Shown here in pieces: positions 1 to 9,700 of a DNA stretch of 64,000 nt (position 1 is the stretch's first letter; each line of letters begins with the position of its first letter). The translations under genes and the position numbers were made by a program. Under the pieces are notes generated by a model, which did no database searches, was not told the DNA's origin, and worked only from the letters and a program-made list of their open reading frames with translations. The DNA lies in assembly GCF_900101105.1 (NCBI RefSeq), contig NZ_FNGA01000002.1, forward strand, positions 562,479 to 626,478, given 5' to 3'. The stretch comes from Maridesulfovibrio ferrireducens (GTDB lineage Bacteria > Desulfobacterota > Desulfovibrionia > Desulfovibrionales > Desulfovibrionaceae).

Positions 1-203
1 GCTCTTTAAAATAAAAAAATAAACTTGCTTTTCTAGACAATGGTTAAAAAAATAAACTTTCTTAAAAATTTAACAGGCAAAGCTTATCTTTTATGCTATT
101 CTACAAGTAACAATTAAAAATCATAACATCGCAAAAATGACGGACAATAATCGATTTTTTTTAAACATAGCAATAGTTCGTCCTTATAGGAGACCAAAGA
201 ATC

Positions 204-335
204 ATGGAAATTAATAACACTCTAGTTTTGTTGAATTTTGTAATGGCCTCTTATTTTTTTATACACTTTTACAAAAATGCAGCTAAAAAAATATTTATTA
301 CTGTTGACCCGAACTCGAATGTTGAACTAAAGTAG
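204..335 (+). CDS. Small membrane protein, 43 aa, function unknown
   Basis: An open frame of 43 codons with a good Shine-Dalgarno sequence (AGGAGA at about 188-193) roughly ten bases before ATG. The product begins MEINNTLVLLNF and has one hydrophobic, aromatic-rich segment at residues 7-23, followed by a basic stretch (KNAAKK) and a short polar tail, so a single-pass inner-membrane peptide is likely. It lies 32 bases upstream of a receiver-domain gene on the same strand, with no terminator between them, so the two may share a transcript. I recognise no family. The evidence is only the frame, the ribosome site and the hydrophobic profile. Confidence 0.5.
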   Translation: MEINNTLVLLNFVMASYFFIHFYKNAAKKIFITVDPNSNVELK

Positions 336-367
336 TTAAGTGAAACATGACCTAGAAGGAGTTTAGT

Positions 368-733
368 ATGACTCAGCCTACTATTTTAGTCGTTGACGAT
401 GAAAAACATATACGGATGCTTTATAAAGAAGAACTTGTTGCCGAAGGATATCTGGTTGCAACTTCTGATGGCACCGAAGACATTCTTACTGTCATCCAAA
501 GAGAGTCTCCAGACCTCGTAATTCTTGACATCAAGCTTGGAATTAATCGTTCCGGACTGGATCTGCTTCAGGAAATTAGGAGACAGGACCAAAGTCTTCC
601 TGTGATTTTAAGCACCGCTTACGACAGCTTCAAACATGATTTGAAATCAATTGCCGCTGATCACTATGTTGTAAAGTCAGTCGACTTAAGTGAATTAAAA
701 ATGAAAGTGGTCCAAGCTCTCAGCAGTTCATAA
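368..733 (+). CDS. Single-domain response regulator (CheY-like receiver)
   Basis: The 121-residue protein is one receiver domain with no output domain. Acidic pocket residues D10-D11, phosphoacceptor D54 in VILDIK, T83 and K103 are all present, so it should be phosphorylated by a histidine kinase and act by protein-protein contact. A clear ribosome site (AAGGAG) precedes the ATG, and a strong hairpin terminator follows the stop. No kinase is adjacent; the only PAS histidine kinase in the window is about 14 kb away, so the partner is unknown. Its sole visible neighbour in the transcript is the 43-residue membrane peptide upstream. Confidence 0.9.
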   Translation: MTQPTILVVDDEKHIRMLYKEELVAEGYLVATSDGTEDILTVIQRESPDLVILDIKLGINRSGLDLLQEIRRQDQSLPVILSTAYDSFKHDLKSIAADHYVVKSVDLSELKMKVVQALSSS

Positions 734-776
734 GCTCGAGAATCAGAGCAAAAAAAACACTTTTACTCTTTTTTTT

Positions 777-809
777 AAGGAGTCTGTGAAAATCAGACTC
801 CTTTTTTTT
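777..809 (+). terminator. Intrinsic terminator after the response regulator
   Basis: A perfect 10-bp stem (AAGGAGTCTG at 777-786 with CAGACTCCTT at 794-803) and a 7-base loop are followed by a run of T. Confidence 0.9.
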
Positions 810-878
810 CTTGCCCATGTACAAAGTTCATGATAGCACCCACATGGATTCTTCGTCAGTGAAGAGATCCATAAATGC

Positions 879-955
879 AGGCCAGTAGTTCCAACGGCTA
901 GAACGCCGGTCTCCAAAACCGGATGTTGGGGGTTCGAATCCCTCTTGGCCTGCCA
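879..955 (+). tRNA. tRNA-Trp (anticodon CCA)
   Basis: A complete cloverleaf can be folded: acceptor stem AGGCCAG (879-885) with TTGGCCT (945-951), D stem GTTC (888-891) with GAAC (901-904), anticodon stem CCGGT/ACCGG around loop CTCCAAA (911-917) with anticodon CCA at 913-915, and T arm GGGGG-TTCGAAT-CCCTC (928-944). Discriminator G952 is followed by an encoded CCA end (953-955). The anticodon reads UGG, so this is tryptophan tRNA. It stands 35 bases before the M50 protease gene and about 700 bases before the tryptophanyl-tRNA synthetase gene, on the same strand with no terminator in between. Confidence 0.97.
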
Positions 956-990
956 TTTATTTTTCTTCAAATTGCGAACAAAGGACCTCA

Positions 991-1629
991 ATGTTCGACA
1001 TCGCCAATACAATCAAAGAACTAAGCATACTTGCTCTCCCTTTTCTTCTAGCAATCACATGTCACGAGGCTGCTCACGGTTATGTAGCATGGCTACTTGG
1101 CGACCCGACTGCAAAAAATGCAGGAAGGCTGACGCTTAATCCTTTGCGCCATCTTGATCCTATGGGAACATTAGCTCTGGTTCTCACCCGCATGATAGGC
1201 TGGGCCAAACCTGTTCCGGTCAATCCGTCATACTTTAAGAACCCTCAGCGTGATATGATGCTTGTTTCACTGGCCGGACCCGCCGCCAATATGATTCTGG
1301 CAATTATGTTTGCAATGATACTGAAAGGTATTTTCGCTCTAGATTTGCAAAATATTTCTCCAAACATGCTGCGCGTTCTCGAACCCACAGCATTGATTGC
1401 GAAAACGGGCGTTATCATTAATCTGGCGCTTTGCTTTTTCAATCTCCTTCCTCTGCCTCCGCTGGACGGAAGTAAAATTCTTGCCGGTTTTTTACCACGG
1501 GAAGCAGCTTACAAATATCTCTCTTTCAAATATGGTTTTGTTATCGTCATCCTTCTGGCAGTCTTAGGGCTTCTCGGTAAAATCATCAGCCCGGTTATAT
1601 TCTTTTTTTATAAACTACTGCTCAGTTAA
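991..1629 (+). CDS. Site-2 protease family (M50) membrane metalloprotease
   Basis: A 212-residue, mostly hydrophobic protein of the M50 intramembrane zinc protease family. The zinc-binding motif HEAAHG lies at residues 25-30 (ligands H25 and H29, catalytic E26), and the second conserved motif NLLPLPPLDG at residues 151-160 supplies the third metal ligand D159. There is no PDZ domain, so this is the short, compact form of unknown substrate rather than RseP itself. The start follows an AAAGGA ribosome site. It lies between tRNA-Trp and trpS, 23 bases before trpS, and is probably cotranscribed with it. Confidence 0.92.
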   Translation: MFDIANTIKELSILALPFLLAITCHEAAHGYVAWLLGDPTAKNAGRLTLNPLRHLDPMGTLALVLTRMIGWAKPVPVNPSYFKNPQRDMMLVSLAGPAANMILAIMFAMILKGIFALDLQNISPNMLRVLEPTALIAKTGVIINLALCFFNLLPLPPLDGSKILAGFLPREAAYKYLSFKYGFVIVILLAVLGLLGKIISPVIFFFYKLLLS

Positions 1630-1652
1630 ATCATTAACCTTACTATCGGAAC

Positions 1653-2648
1653 ATGAGTAATACAAAAAATTGCATCGTTTCAGGAATGAGACCTACAGGC
1701 CGTCTTCATCTAGGACATTATTTCGGAGTTCTCGTAAACTGGATTAAGATTCAGGAAGACAACGAATGTTTCTTCTTCGTTGCTGACTGGCACGCTATGA
1801 CCAGTGAATACGCTGACCCCAGAAGAATCAAAGGATTTGTTCCGGAACTCGTTAAAGACTGGATTGCCGCGGGACTTGATCCCGAAAAGTGCACAATTTT
1901 CCACCAGTCTCAAGTAAAAGAGCACGCTGAATTGCATCTGATTCTTTCCATGCTGACCCCGGTCGGCTGGCTTGAAAGAAATCCGACATACAAAGAACTC
2001 CGTCAGGAACTTTCTCAAAAAGACTTGGCAACTTACGGTTTCCTTGGCTACCCCGTGCTTATGGCTTCCGACATTCTTATGTATAGGCCAACACTTGTAC
2101 CTGTAGGACATGATCAGTTGCCACACCTTGAGCTTACCAGAGAGATTGCCCGTAGATTCAACCATCTCAACGGCGAATTTTTCCCTGAACCGGAAGCAAT
2201 GCTGACAGAAGATGCCAAACTTCCGGGCCTTGATGGTCGCAAGATGAGCAAAAGCTACAACAACGGAATTTTCCTCGGTGAATCAGTCGAAGAAATGCGC
2301 CCCAAAGTTATGAGCATGCTCACAGATTCAAACAGACTGCGTAAGGCCGATCCGGGCGATCCTGAAGTTTGTAACCTGTTCCCTTATCATAAGCTGTTCA
2401 CAGACGCAGAGAAATGCGCGGAAATAGAAGAAGGCTGCCGCAATGCTTCTTTGGGTTGTGTAGACTGTAAAAAGCTCTTAGCAGAGAACATGGCTAAGTT
2501 CCTTGAGCCTATGCACGAACGCCGCAGAAAACTTGATGAAAATCCAGACATCGTCTGGCAGGTTCTTGCGGAAGGTACAGCAAAAGCCCGCATAAGAGCG
2601 CAACAGAATATGGAAATAGTACGCCAAAGAATCGGGTTCGATTTCTAA
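1653..2648 (+). CDS. trpS: Tryptophan--tRNA ligase
   Basis: A class I aminoacyl-tRNA synthetase of 331 residues that charges tRNA-Trp with tryptophan using ATP. The HIGH-type motif is HLGH at residues 19-22, the KMSKS loop is intact at 197-201, and the TrpRS signature region GHDQLPHLELTREIA lies around 152-166. Length fits bacterial TrpRS. It follows the M50 protease by 23 bases and shares its orientation with tRNA-Trp about 700 bases upstream, so the tRNA and its synthetase are clustered. A strong bidirectional hairpin follows the stop codon. Confidence 0.97.
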   Translation: MSNTKNCIVSGMRPTGRLHLGHYFGVLVNWIKIQEDNECFFFVADWHAMTSEYADPRRIKGFVPELVKDWIAAGLDPEKCTIFHQSQVKEHAELHLILSMLTPVGWLERNPTYKELRQELSQKDLATYGFLGYPVLMASDILMYRPTLVPVGHDQLPHLELTREIARRFNHLNGEFFPEPEAMLTEDAKLPGLDGRKMSKSYNNGIFLGESVEEMRPKVMSMLTDSNRLRKADPGDPEVCNLFPYHKLFTDAEKCAEIEEGCRNASLGCVDCKKLLAENMAKFLEPMHERRRKLDENPDIVWQVLAEGTAKARIRAQQNMEIVRQRIGFDF

Positions 2649-2680
2649 TTCTCATTCAGTTTTCTAATTATAAAAACATA

Positions 2681-2713
2681 AAAAGCCCTTTCACTTCATG
2701 TGAAAGGGCTTTT
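2681..2713. terminator. Bidirectional terminator between trpS and pabC
   Basis: A perfect 14-bp stem (2681-2694 with 2700-2713) and a 5-base loop sit between convergent genes, with A and T tracts at both ends, so it can stop both transcripts. Confidence 0.9.
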
Positions 2714-2717
2714 CTTA

Positions 2718-3485
2718 TTAATTCAATTCTAAAATCAGCTTTGTAATCTTCTGACAAATTTTATGCTCAGTCTCAAAAACAACATCTCCTATGGCTGAAA
2801 CCGGACTCATTCCGCCAAGCGAATTTAAAACAAACACATGATCAAACTCATGCACAGACTTTAACAGCACGGGTTCAGATTCAATTTTTAGATGCTGATC
2901 CGTGATTGTTTGTGATGTTCCAGCAAGTTTATATTCAGTCTGCGGTTCGATGTATCTGTCTCCTTTCTTGAAAAGGAGCGAGGCAAATGAAGACTCAAGC
3001 ACCCTGCCTTCAAAATCGAGCAGCAACGCGTCATCAAAACCGAAATCTTGAGCCATCTGCCACGCATTGAGATAATCCATCCTGTTCATGCTCTTATGAC
3101 GCATCAATCCAGTCAAAAAAACATCTTTTGCGGGCATAAGTGTCCAAACTCTATCCGAAACATGTTCAAATGAAACAGCTGTAACAATCGGAGCTGTTTT
3201 ACCATCTTCTACCGGGAAAAATATATTTACACGCGCGAAGTTGTCTTTAAGCGCGTTAGCTTCAATAACCTCGGTAATAATTTTTTCGTAATCAATGGCT
3301 TCCTCAATAATATTAAACTCACAAAGGCTTGCTCTTGCACGTTTAAGATGCAGATCCAGATGGCACGCTTTACGACCATTCCACGCCAGTGTTTCGAAAA
3401 ATCCGTACCCAGTTCTAAATCCCGGCTGGGACAAATCCATTTGCACAGAATCTTCAGCAAGCTTCCCGTTTCTATAATAAATCAC
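2718..3485 (-). CDS. pabC: Aminodeoxychorismate lyase-like class IV aminotransferase
   Basis: A 255-residue fold-type IV PLP enzyme. The presumed PLP lysine is in HKSMNRMDYLNA near residue 131, and the conserved C-terminal half includes LESSFASLLF (the ESS.xNLF-type motif) and the KLAGTSQ segment. In the family, PabC converts 4-amino-4-deoxychorismate to p-aminobenzoate and pyruvate. It starts at GTG behind GGAGGG and follows pabB by 12 bases, so the three genes pabA-pabB-pabC complete the folate-precursor pathway. D-alanine or branched-chain aminotransferase activity cannot be excluded from sequence alone; the context makes PabC much the likelier. Confidence 0.85.
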   Translation of the reverse strand: MIYYRNGKLAEDSVQMDLSQPGFRTGYGFFETLAWNGRKACHLDLHLKRARASLCEFNIIEEAIDYEKIITEVIEANALKDNFARVNIFFPVEDGKTAPIVTAVSFEHVSDRVWTLMPAKDVFLTGLMRHKSMNRMDYLNAWQMAQDFGFDDALLLDFEGRVLESSFASLLFKKGDRYIEPQTEYKLAGTSQTITDQHLKIESEPVLLKSVHEFDHVFVLNSLGGMSPVSAIGDVVFETEHKICQKITKLILELN

Positions 3486-3497
3486 GAACCCTCCGAG

Positions 3498-4787
3498 TTA
3501 TGATCTTGGCGGATGTAAAATTTTGCCGGCTTTGGCAAGGGTTTCAAAATATTCGGCTTCGGGATCTGAATCGATGACAATTCCACTTCCGGCCCAATAG
3601 GTAAGTCCCTTATCTTTCAAATTGTAAACCGCTGTTCTGATCGAAATTGAGGAAACCATATCCTGTGGTCCTTCAATCAAGACGATGCTTCCACAATAAG
3701 GACCACGCCCATGAGGTTCAAGAATATCGATCAACTCCATTGAGCTTTTCTTAGGGCATCCTGTTATGGAACCGCCGGGAAAAGCGTTGAAAAACAGATC
3801 AAGGCAATCCTTATCTTCCGCAAGCTCCCCGCGCACACGGCTAAACATCTGGAGCAAGTTATCAACCGCAAAAACAGACTTATGATCTTCAACAATTACG
3901 GAGCCGTACCTGCAATCAGAAGAAATATCATTTCGCACCAAATCGACAATCATGGAAAGTTCTGCATCTTCTTTCGGTGAAGAAGTTAACTCATTTTCAA
4001 GGTCAGGTGAATACTCATCAAAATGGAGAGTCCCCTTAATGGGTTCAGACAGTACATGTCCGTTATCAACCCGTAGAAAGAGTTCAGGAGATGTGGAAAT
4101 TATCAATTTTTCGCAGCTTTGAAACATTGCATAATATGGCGCAGGAAATTTTTTATTGAGAGCGAAAAACCATAAGACCGGATCAACCTCTGCGCCATTA
4201 AAACTGAACATTGTCGTTAAATTAAGCTGATATGTAAGGCCATCCCGAATATACTCAAGAGTTTTGCGAACTCCATCCTGATACTCGTTTTTATCAAGCG
4301 ACATACTTACTGCATCGTCAGGAAAATCCGGTAATTCAAAATCAGGAATCGGGCCTGCTTCTCCTACTTGTTTAGTGATGGAAAGAGTAAGGCTCTCGTC
4401 ATCACACAAACATTTCACACACCCGTCAGCTTCATCATAAACAAGTACAGCCTTGTATTTTTTAAGATGAACAAACGGATACTGCGTTGTCTTTTCAGTC
4501 ATAACGGACCGTAAAACCTGCCCGCATTCGTAACTGACAAACCCGATAGTCGGCCTGCTATCAGAAAAAGCAAAAGACTTAACCGCAGGCGCAATAGTAT
4601 CCGCCAACGAATCAACTGTAAGAACAAGCTCACCGTCAGACAAAATACCGATAAAACTTCGTCCGCAATTTCCAAATCCCGGCGAAGTCAAAAGAATGTC
4701 CGCATTGTATTCATTTACAAAATGCAGTGCAATTTCACGAAACCTGTCATAACTGACTGATTCCGAGAAAATCGAGGGCGTAATCAA
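3498..4787 (-). CDS. pabB: Aminodeoxychorismate synthase component I
   Basis: A 429-residue chorismate-binding enzyme that aminates chorismate using ammonia from PabA. The motif PIKGT at residues 249-253 carries the lysine (K251) typical of PabB; anthranilate synthase TrpE has PIAGT here, so this is the p-aminobenzoate and not the tryptophan enzyme. The C-terminal signature (PGGSITGCPK, ending GSGIVIDSDPEAEY.E) is intact. The best start is a TTG preceded by GGAG at about 7 bases spacing, which makes the gene overlap the end of pabA by 41 bases and suggests translational coupling. Confidence 0.93.
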   Translation of the reverse strand: MITPSIFSESVSYDRFREIALHFVNEYNADILLTSPGFGNCGRSFIGILSDGELVLTVDSLADTIAPAVKSFAFSDSRPTIGFVSYECGQVLRSVMTEKTTQYPFVHLKKYKAVLVYDEADGCVKCLCDDESLTLSITKQVGEAGPIPDFELPDFPDDAVSMSLDKNEYQDGVRKTLEYIRDGLTYQLNLTTMFSFNGAEVDPVLWFFALNKKFPAPYYAMFQSCEKLIISTSPELFLRVDNGHVLSEPIKGTLHFDEYSPDLENELTSSPKEDAELSMIVDLVRNDISSDCRYGSVIVEDHKSVFAVDNLLQMFSRVRGELAEDKDCLDLFFNAFPGGSITGCPKKSSMELIDILEPHGRGPYCGSIVLIEGPQDMVSSISIRTAVYNLKDKGLTYWAGSGIVIDSDPEAEYFETLAKAGKILHPPRS

Positions 4788-5292
4788 TAAAAACTCCGGC
4801 TTGTTCGGTTAAAAATGATTCAGGATGAAACTGATATCCCAGCAACGGTAGCTGATTATGCGCTATAGCCATGGGAACGCCTTGACTGTTTGCAGCTACT
4901 ATTTCCAGCCCCTCTGCTATGACATTGCAATAAAGGGAATGATATCTGGCGACGGCTAAATCCTGCCCGTTAAAATCAATATTCTCGGTTCGACCGTGAA
5001 AGCAACCGCTCAAGCGAGAGGTCTGCCCTCCAAAATGCTCATTTATAATCTGCATCCCTAAACATATTCCGAGGACGGGCTTTCCTGAATCAATCACAGC
5101 CTCATAGCCGGGATAATCCTGAGGTTTTCCGGGACCGGGTGAGATAACAAGAAGATCATAACTATTCAGCTCAACGGACTTTTCATTCGAATAAGCGACC
5201 ACAGTCACCTCAGCACCTTTAATTTCTTTAATCAGCAGATGTTCGAGATTGTTAGTAAAACTGTCATTATTATCAATCAAAAGAATTTTCAT
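4747..5292 (-). CDS. pabA: Aminodeoxychorismate synthase component II (glutamine amidotransferase)
   Basis: A 181-residue class I glutamine amidotransferase that releases ammonia from glutamine for PabB. The triad is visible: nucleophile C77 in GICLGMQ, and H156/E158 in FHPES; SPGPGKP (51-57) is the oxyanion-strand motif. Such subunits can serve both p-aminobenzoate and anthranilate synthesis; adjacency to a PIKGT-type PabB and to PabC assigns it here to folate synthesis. It is the first gene of the minus-strand pab operon. The ribosome site is weak (GGTTA). Confidence 0.92.
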   Translation of the reverse strand: MKILLIDNNDSFTNNLEHLLIKEIKGAEVTVVAYSNEKSVELNSYDLLVISPGPGKPQDYPGYEAVIDSGKPVLGICLGMQIINEHFGGQTSRLSGCFHGRTENIDFNGQDLAVARYHSLYCNVIAEGLEIVAANSQGVPMAIAHNQLPLLGYQFHPESFLTEQAGVFIDYALDFLGISQL

Positions 5293-5473
5293 TTTTTAAC
5301 CGCGCCATTAGGAATATTTAATCTCTGCAACATATGGCGGCATAGTTACTCCAGCATCCACGCATGAGCAAGTACTCATGAAGTTGGTTGTCTTATTGCG
5401 CTTCACGTTATGAATATGTATACAACATTTCAAATACATACGCGGCTAACCGCTGTTTAATAAGGAGTCTATC

Positions 5474-6634
5474 ATGGAATGTATTTCCAAACGAGCTTGT
5501 GAGATCACACCTTTTCTAGTCATGGACGTTCTGGAAGCGGCGCAGAAAATGGAACGCGACGGCAGAAATATAATCCATATGGAAATTGGTGAGCCTGATT
5601 TCGATACACCTGAATGTATCAAAAAAGCTTGTTGCGAGGCCCTTGAAAGAGGTGAAACCCACTATACGCATAGCCTCGGGATTCCAGAACTGCGTCAGGC
5701 TATCAGCAAATATCACAAAGACAGATATGATGTTGATGTTGATCCGGGCCGCGTAATTGTAACTCAGGGCACATCCCCTGCCATGCTTTTGCTGTTCACT
5801 TTTCTTCTGGATCAAGGCGACAATGTCATTACCTCCGACCCGTGTTATGCCTGCTATGACAACTTCATTAAATTCGCCGGAGCTGATTTAATAAAAGTTC
5901 CCACCAGCGAAGACGACGGTTTTCAATTCCGCCCGGAAGAAATAGCTAAAGTCATAAACGATAAAACAAAAGCTATTCTGATCAACTCCCCGTCCAATCC
6001 GACCGGCATCGTACTTTCTCCAAAAAGAATGAAACAGATTGCGGACCTCGGCCCTTGGATTGTTTCCGATGAAATATACCACGGATTAGTCTACGGCGAG
6101 CAAGAACATTCTATCCTAGAATACACAGATCACGCCTTTGTACTGAATGGATTTTCAAAGCTGTTCGCCATGACCGGCTGGAGACTCGGCTATATAATCT
6201 CCCCTGAAAAATACGTCCGCCCCTTACAGAAGCTTTGTCAAAACTTTTTCATCTCCGCCAATTCAATGGCACAATGGGCCGGAGTAGCCGCCCTCACCGA
6301 GGCTTGGGATGATGTTAACCGCATCAAAGATATTTACGACGAACGCCGTAAGTTTATGATCAAAAGACTTCGTGAAATAGGATTTGATATTAAAGTCGAA
6401 CCGACCGGAGCATTTTATATTCTGGTCAATATGAAACCCTTCGCTGAAAAATTCGAAGGCAGTTCATACAAGCTCGCCTTTGACATTCTGGAAAAAGCTG
6501 AAATAGGCGTAACACCCGGAATTGATTTCGGAGAAGGCGCAGAAGGATACATCAGATTTTCTTATGCGAACTCAATTGAAAATATTGCTGAGGGCATGAA
6601 TCGACTTGAGAAGTATGTGAAAGAATTTAAATAA
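5474..6634 (+). CDS. Class I/II pyridoxal phosphate aminotransferase
   Basis: A 386-residue fold-type I aminotransferase. The PLP lysine K229 lies in NGFSKLFAMTGWRLGY, D199 in VSDEIYHG contacts the pyridine nitrogen, SNPTG (174-178) is the conserved Asn motif, and a substrate carboxylate-binding Arg is expected in YIRFSYANS near the C terminus. It most resembles bacterial aspartate- and alanine-type aminotransferases, but the amino acid used cannot be fixed from sequence. A strong ribosome site (AAGGAG) precedes the ATG. It is divergently oriented to the pab operon and is a single gene closed by its own terminator. Confidence 0.9.
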   Translation: MECISKRACEITPFLVMDVLEAAQKMERDGRNIIHMEIGEPDFDTPECIKKACCEALERGETHYTHSLGIPELRQAISKYHKDRYDVDVDPGRVIVTQGTSPAMLLLFTFLLDQGDNVITSDPCYACYDNFIKFAGADLIKVPTSEDDGFQFRPEEIAKVINDKTKAILINSPSNPTGIVLSPKRMKQIADLGPWIVSDEIYHGLVYGEQEHSILEYTDHAFVLNGFSKLFAMTGWRLGYIISPEKYVRPLQKLCQNFFISANSMAQWAGVAALTEAWDDVNRIKDIYDERRKFMIKRLREIGFDIKVEPTGAFYILVNMKPFAEKFEGSSYKLAFDILEKAEIGVTPGIDFGEGAEGYIRFSYANSIENIAEGMNRLEKYVKEFK

Positions 6635-6660
6635 AACAGAAAATAAATTTATTAACAAAA

Positions 6661-6699
6661 AAACAGCCCTGCTAACTTGGTTAACAGGGCTGTTTTTTG
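6661..6699. terminator. Bidirectional terminator, aminotransferase / RND operon
   Basis: Stem AAACAGCCCTG (6661-6671) with CAGGGCTGTTT (6685-6695), flanked by an A tract before and a T tract after, between convergent genes. Confidence 0.9.
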
Positions 6700-6728
6700 T
6701 TTTATCTATTTGTACGCTAAACTAAGAT

Positions 6729-9700
6729 CTACTCCTCAGCCTTTTTCCCGCCGATCTTCTCCATCTTGATGAAGAACATAAGCAATGCTGGAATCATGAA
6801 CACTGTGAAGACAGTGGACAGTGCAAGCCCGCCGAGTACAACCGAACCAAGTCCTCGATATAATTCTGAACCGGGACCGGGAGCTATTGCCAGCGGCAGC
6901 ATTCCGAAAACGGATGTTGTAGCTGACATATAAATAGGCCTCAGCCTTGTGCGCGTTGCATCAAGAACAGCTTCCTTATGATCCATCCCGCCCTGCCGCA
7001 CATTATTTAGAGACTGATGCACGATGAGGATAGCGTTATTTACAACTACCCCGATCAGAATAACAAAGCCGAGCATAGTCAGTACGTCCAGCGGTTGCGG
7101 AGCAATGAATATATTCTCAAGCTGCAACCCGAGGAAACCTCCGGCTCCTGCAAGCGGAACAGTAAGCAGAATGATAAACGGATAAATGAAGTTCGCGAAA
7201 AGCGCCGCCATAAGCAAATAAGTTATGACAATTGCCAGCAGGAAATTCCACTGCATTGCGTCACGGGTCTGAGTAAGTTTATCAGCAGCCCCACTCATTC
7301 TAACGTTCACGCCTTCAAGAAGCCCCATTCCTCTGACCTTGGGAATCAATTCATTCTGAATAATATCCATAGCCTGTTCAAGCGGCATGGATTTAGGAGG
7401 CGTTATCTGCAGAGTTACGGTTCTCTGTCGTTCCAGATGACGAATCTGAGTAATCCCGTAAGTTCTTTCTATATTTGAAAGAGATGAAATCGGAACAGCC
7501 CAGCCTTGCGGGGTGGCAATGAGAGAACTGTAAAGTTCTTCCGGAGTGCTTACCCCGGACTCGGAAGCTTTTAATTTCAAATCAATTTTCTTTTTACCTT
7601 CTTCTTTAAAATCACCGATTTTGCGACCATCCATCAGAACATCAAGGGCTTCCCCGACCTCCTGACTGGACATTCCAGCCGAACGGACACGGTCACGGTC
7701 CGGAACAATCTTTACTTCCGGATAAAGCATTTCAAGTGACGGAATCGGGCGAACCTGTCCACCCGGCACAGCCTGCCGCGCCATTCCGAACATAGTCCCA
7801 GCTGCGGCAATGAGCCGGTTAAGATCCGAGCCACTGAAATCGACTGCGACCATTCGTCCTTTACCGAGACCAGACTCAAAAATCGAAGCCTGAATACTGA
7901 CCCCGAACATACCAGGAATAGAATTCATTATCCCGTTAAAAAGAGGTATTAACTCAGCAGGACGTTCCTCGTCTTCCGACATCGCTCCAAAGAGATTAAT
8001 GGAAGGAGCAGACACGTAAAAAAGATGATCGATAGCCGGAAAACCATCTTTATCTTTATGCATATGCGGATCTACCTGTGAAGCGATAAACTCACCGATG
8101 GAATCACGCTCTTCATACGACAGCCCCGGCGGAGGAATCAGAATTGAGAGAATAAGGTTTCTATTACCCTGCGGCAGATATTCCATCTTCGGGAAGAAAG
8201 AAATCACGAGCAAAGCAGAAGCGACTACCAGAATCACAACAGTCGAAATTCTCGTCATCCAGTTTCGAATCGAAAGCTCAAGCAGCGACATAATGCCGTT
8301 TGAACATTTTCCACCAAATCTGGTCAGGATGTTATTCCTGATTTTTTTCTCCTTGCCGGAAAGCGTATAAAACTGCTTTGCCAGCATGGGGATAACTGAG
8401 ATTGATACGAATAACGACAATGAAATGGCACAAGTAACTGCAATGGCAATATCTTTAAACAACTGCCCCGCTTCTTCCTCAATAAATACAACGGGGAGAA
8501 ATACAGCAACAGTTGTCAAAGTTGAAGCAAGAACAGCGCCCCATACTTCACTGGCTCCATCGTAAGCAGCTTTATAGGGGGGTTTCCCCATACTTCGATG
8601 CCGGTCAATATTCTCAAGAATAACAATAGCATTATCAACCAGCATCCCCACGGCAAAGGAGATACCGGACATACTAACAATATTTAAAGATCTTCCAAGT
8701 CCGCCAAAAACAATGAATGAGCCTACCACTGAAATTGGAATCGCAATGGCAACAATAATTGTAGAGGACAATGACTGAAGAAAAATCAACAGAACAATAA
8801 TAGCCAGAACACCACCGATAATAATATTCTGCTTAACCAAATCTATCGCACCGGTAATGTAAGGAGCCTGATCGTAAGTCCAGTCCAGATAAACACCTTC
8901 TTTCGCAAGCATTCCTTTGTTTAGACTTTCGACAACAGCGCGAACATCGCGGGTAACATCAAGAACGTTAGCGCCCGGTTCAGGCTTTATACCTACGGCA
9001 ATCCCCGGAAAACCGTCGCTAAGCATTGCAACTTCGGACTTTTTAAAACCGGAAACGACCTTACCAACGTCACCGAGAGTTACCCGCTGCTGACCGGAGG
9101 AAGTGATAACAACATCCTCAATATCTTCCGGTGTACGAAATTCCGAGGTAGTACGGATACGGTAATCTCTTCTACCTACGCCCATATTACCGGCGGAAAC
9201 GTTAGTATTTTCGCTTTTAAGAACCTCAATAACTTTAGCAATAGTCAGATTATATGCTGCAAGCTTTTCAGGTGCGATGATAACGTGCATTTCCTTTTCA
9301 GTGCCACCGCCCATAAACAGGTCCGCAACGCCGTCAACGCGTTCCAGATACTGGCGCACATCATTTTCAAAGAAGGTTAAATATTCATCAATAGGTCGAT
9401 CATTCCCCTCAAGATTCTTCAAAATCATCCAAATGATAGGAGACGTTGCAGATCCTGTAGCGGTTATGATCGGACGATCTGAATCCGCAGGATATCTCTT
9501 AACTTCATTCAGCTTATTGGAGACTCTAAGCAGAGCATCATCAACATTTGTTCCAATTTTAAAACGCAGAGAAATACGCCCGACGCTGTTAAAACACTCG
9601 GATTCCATCTCAATCAAACCAGTCACACCTTTGAGAACTTTTTCCTGTTCTTCAATGATGTCTCGCTCAATCTCATAAGGAGTTGCACCGTTCCACTGCG

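Noticed and set aside
743-1012. An 89-codon minus-strand frame over tRNA-Trp
   Set aside because: It crosses the tRNA gene and a terminator; a chance frame.
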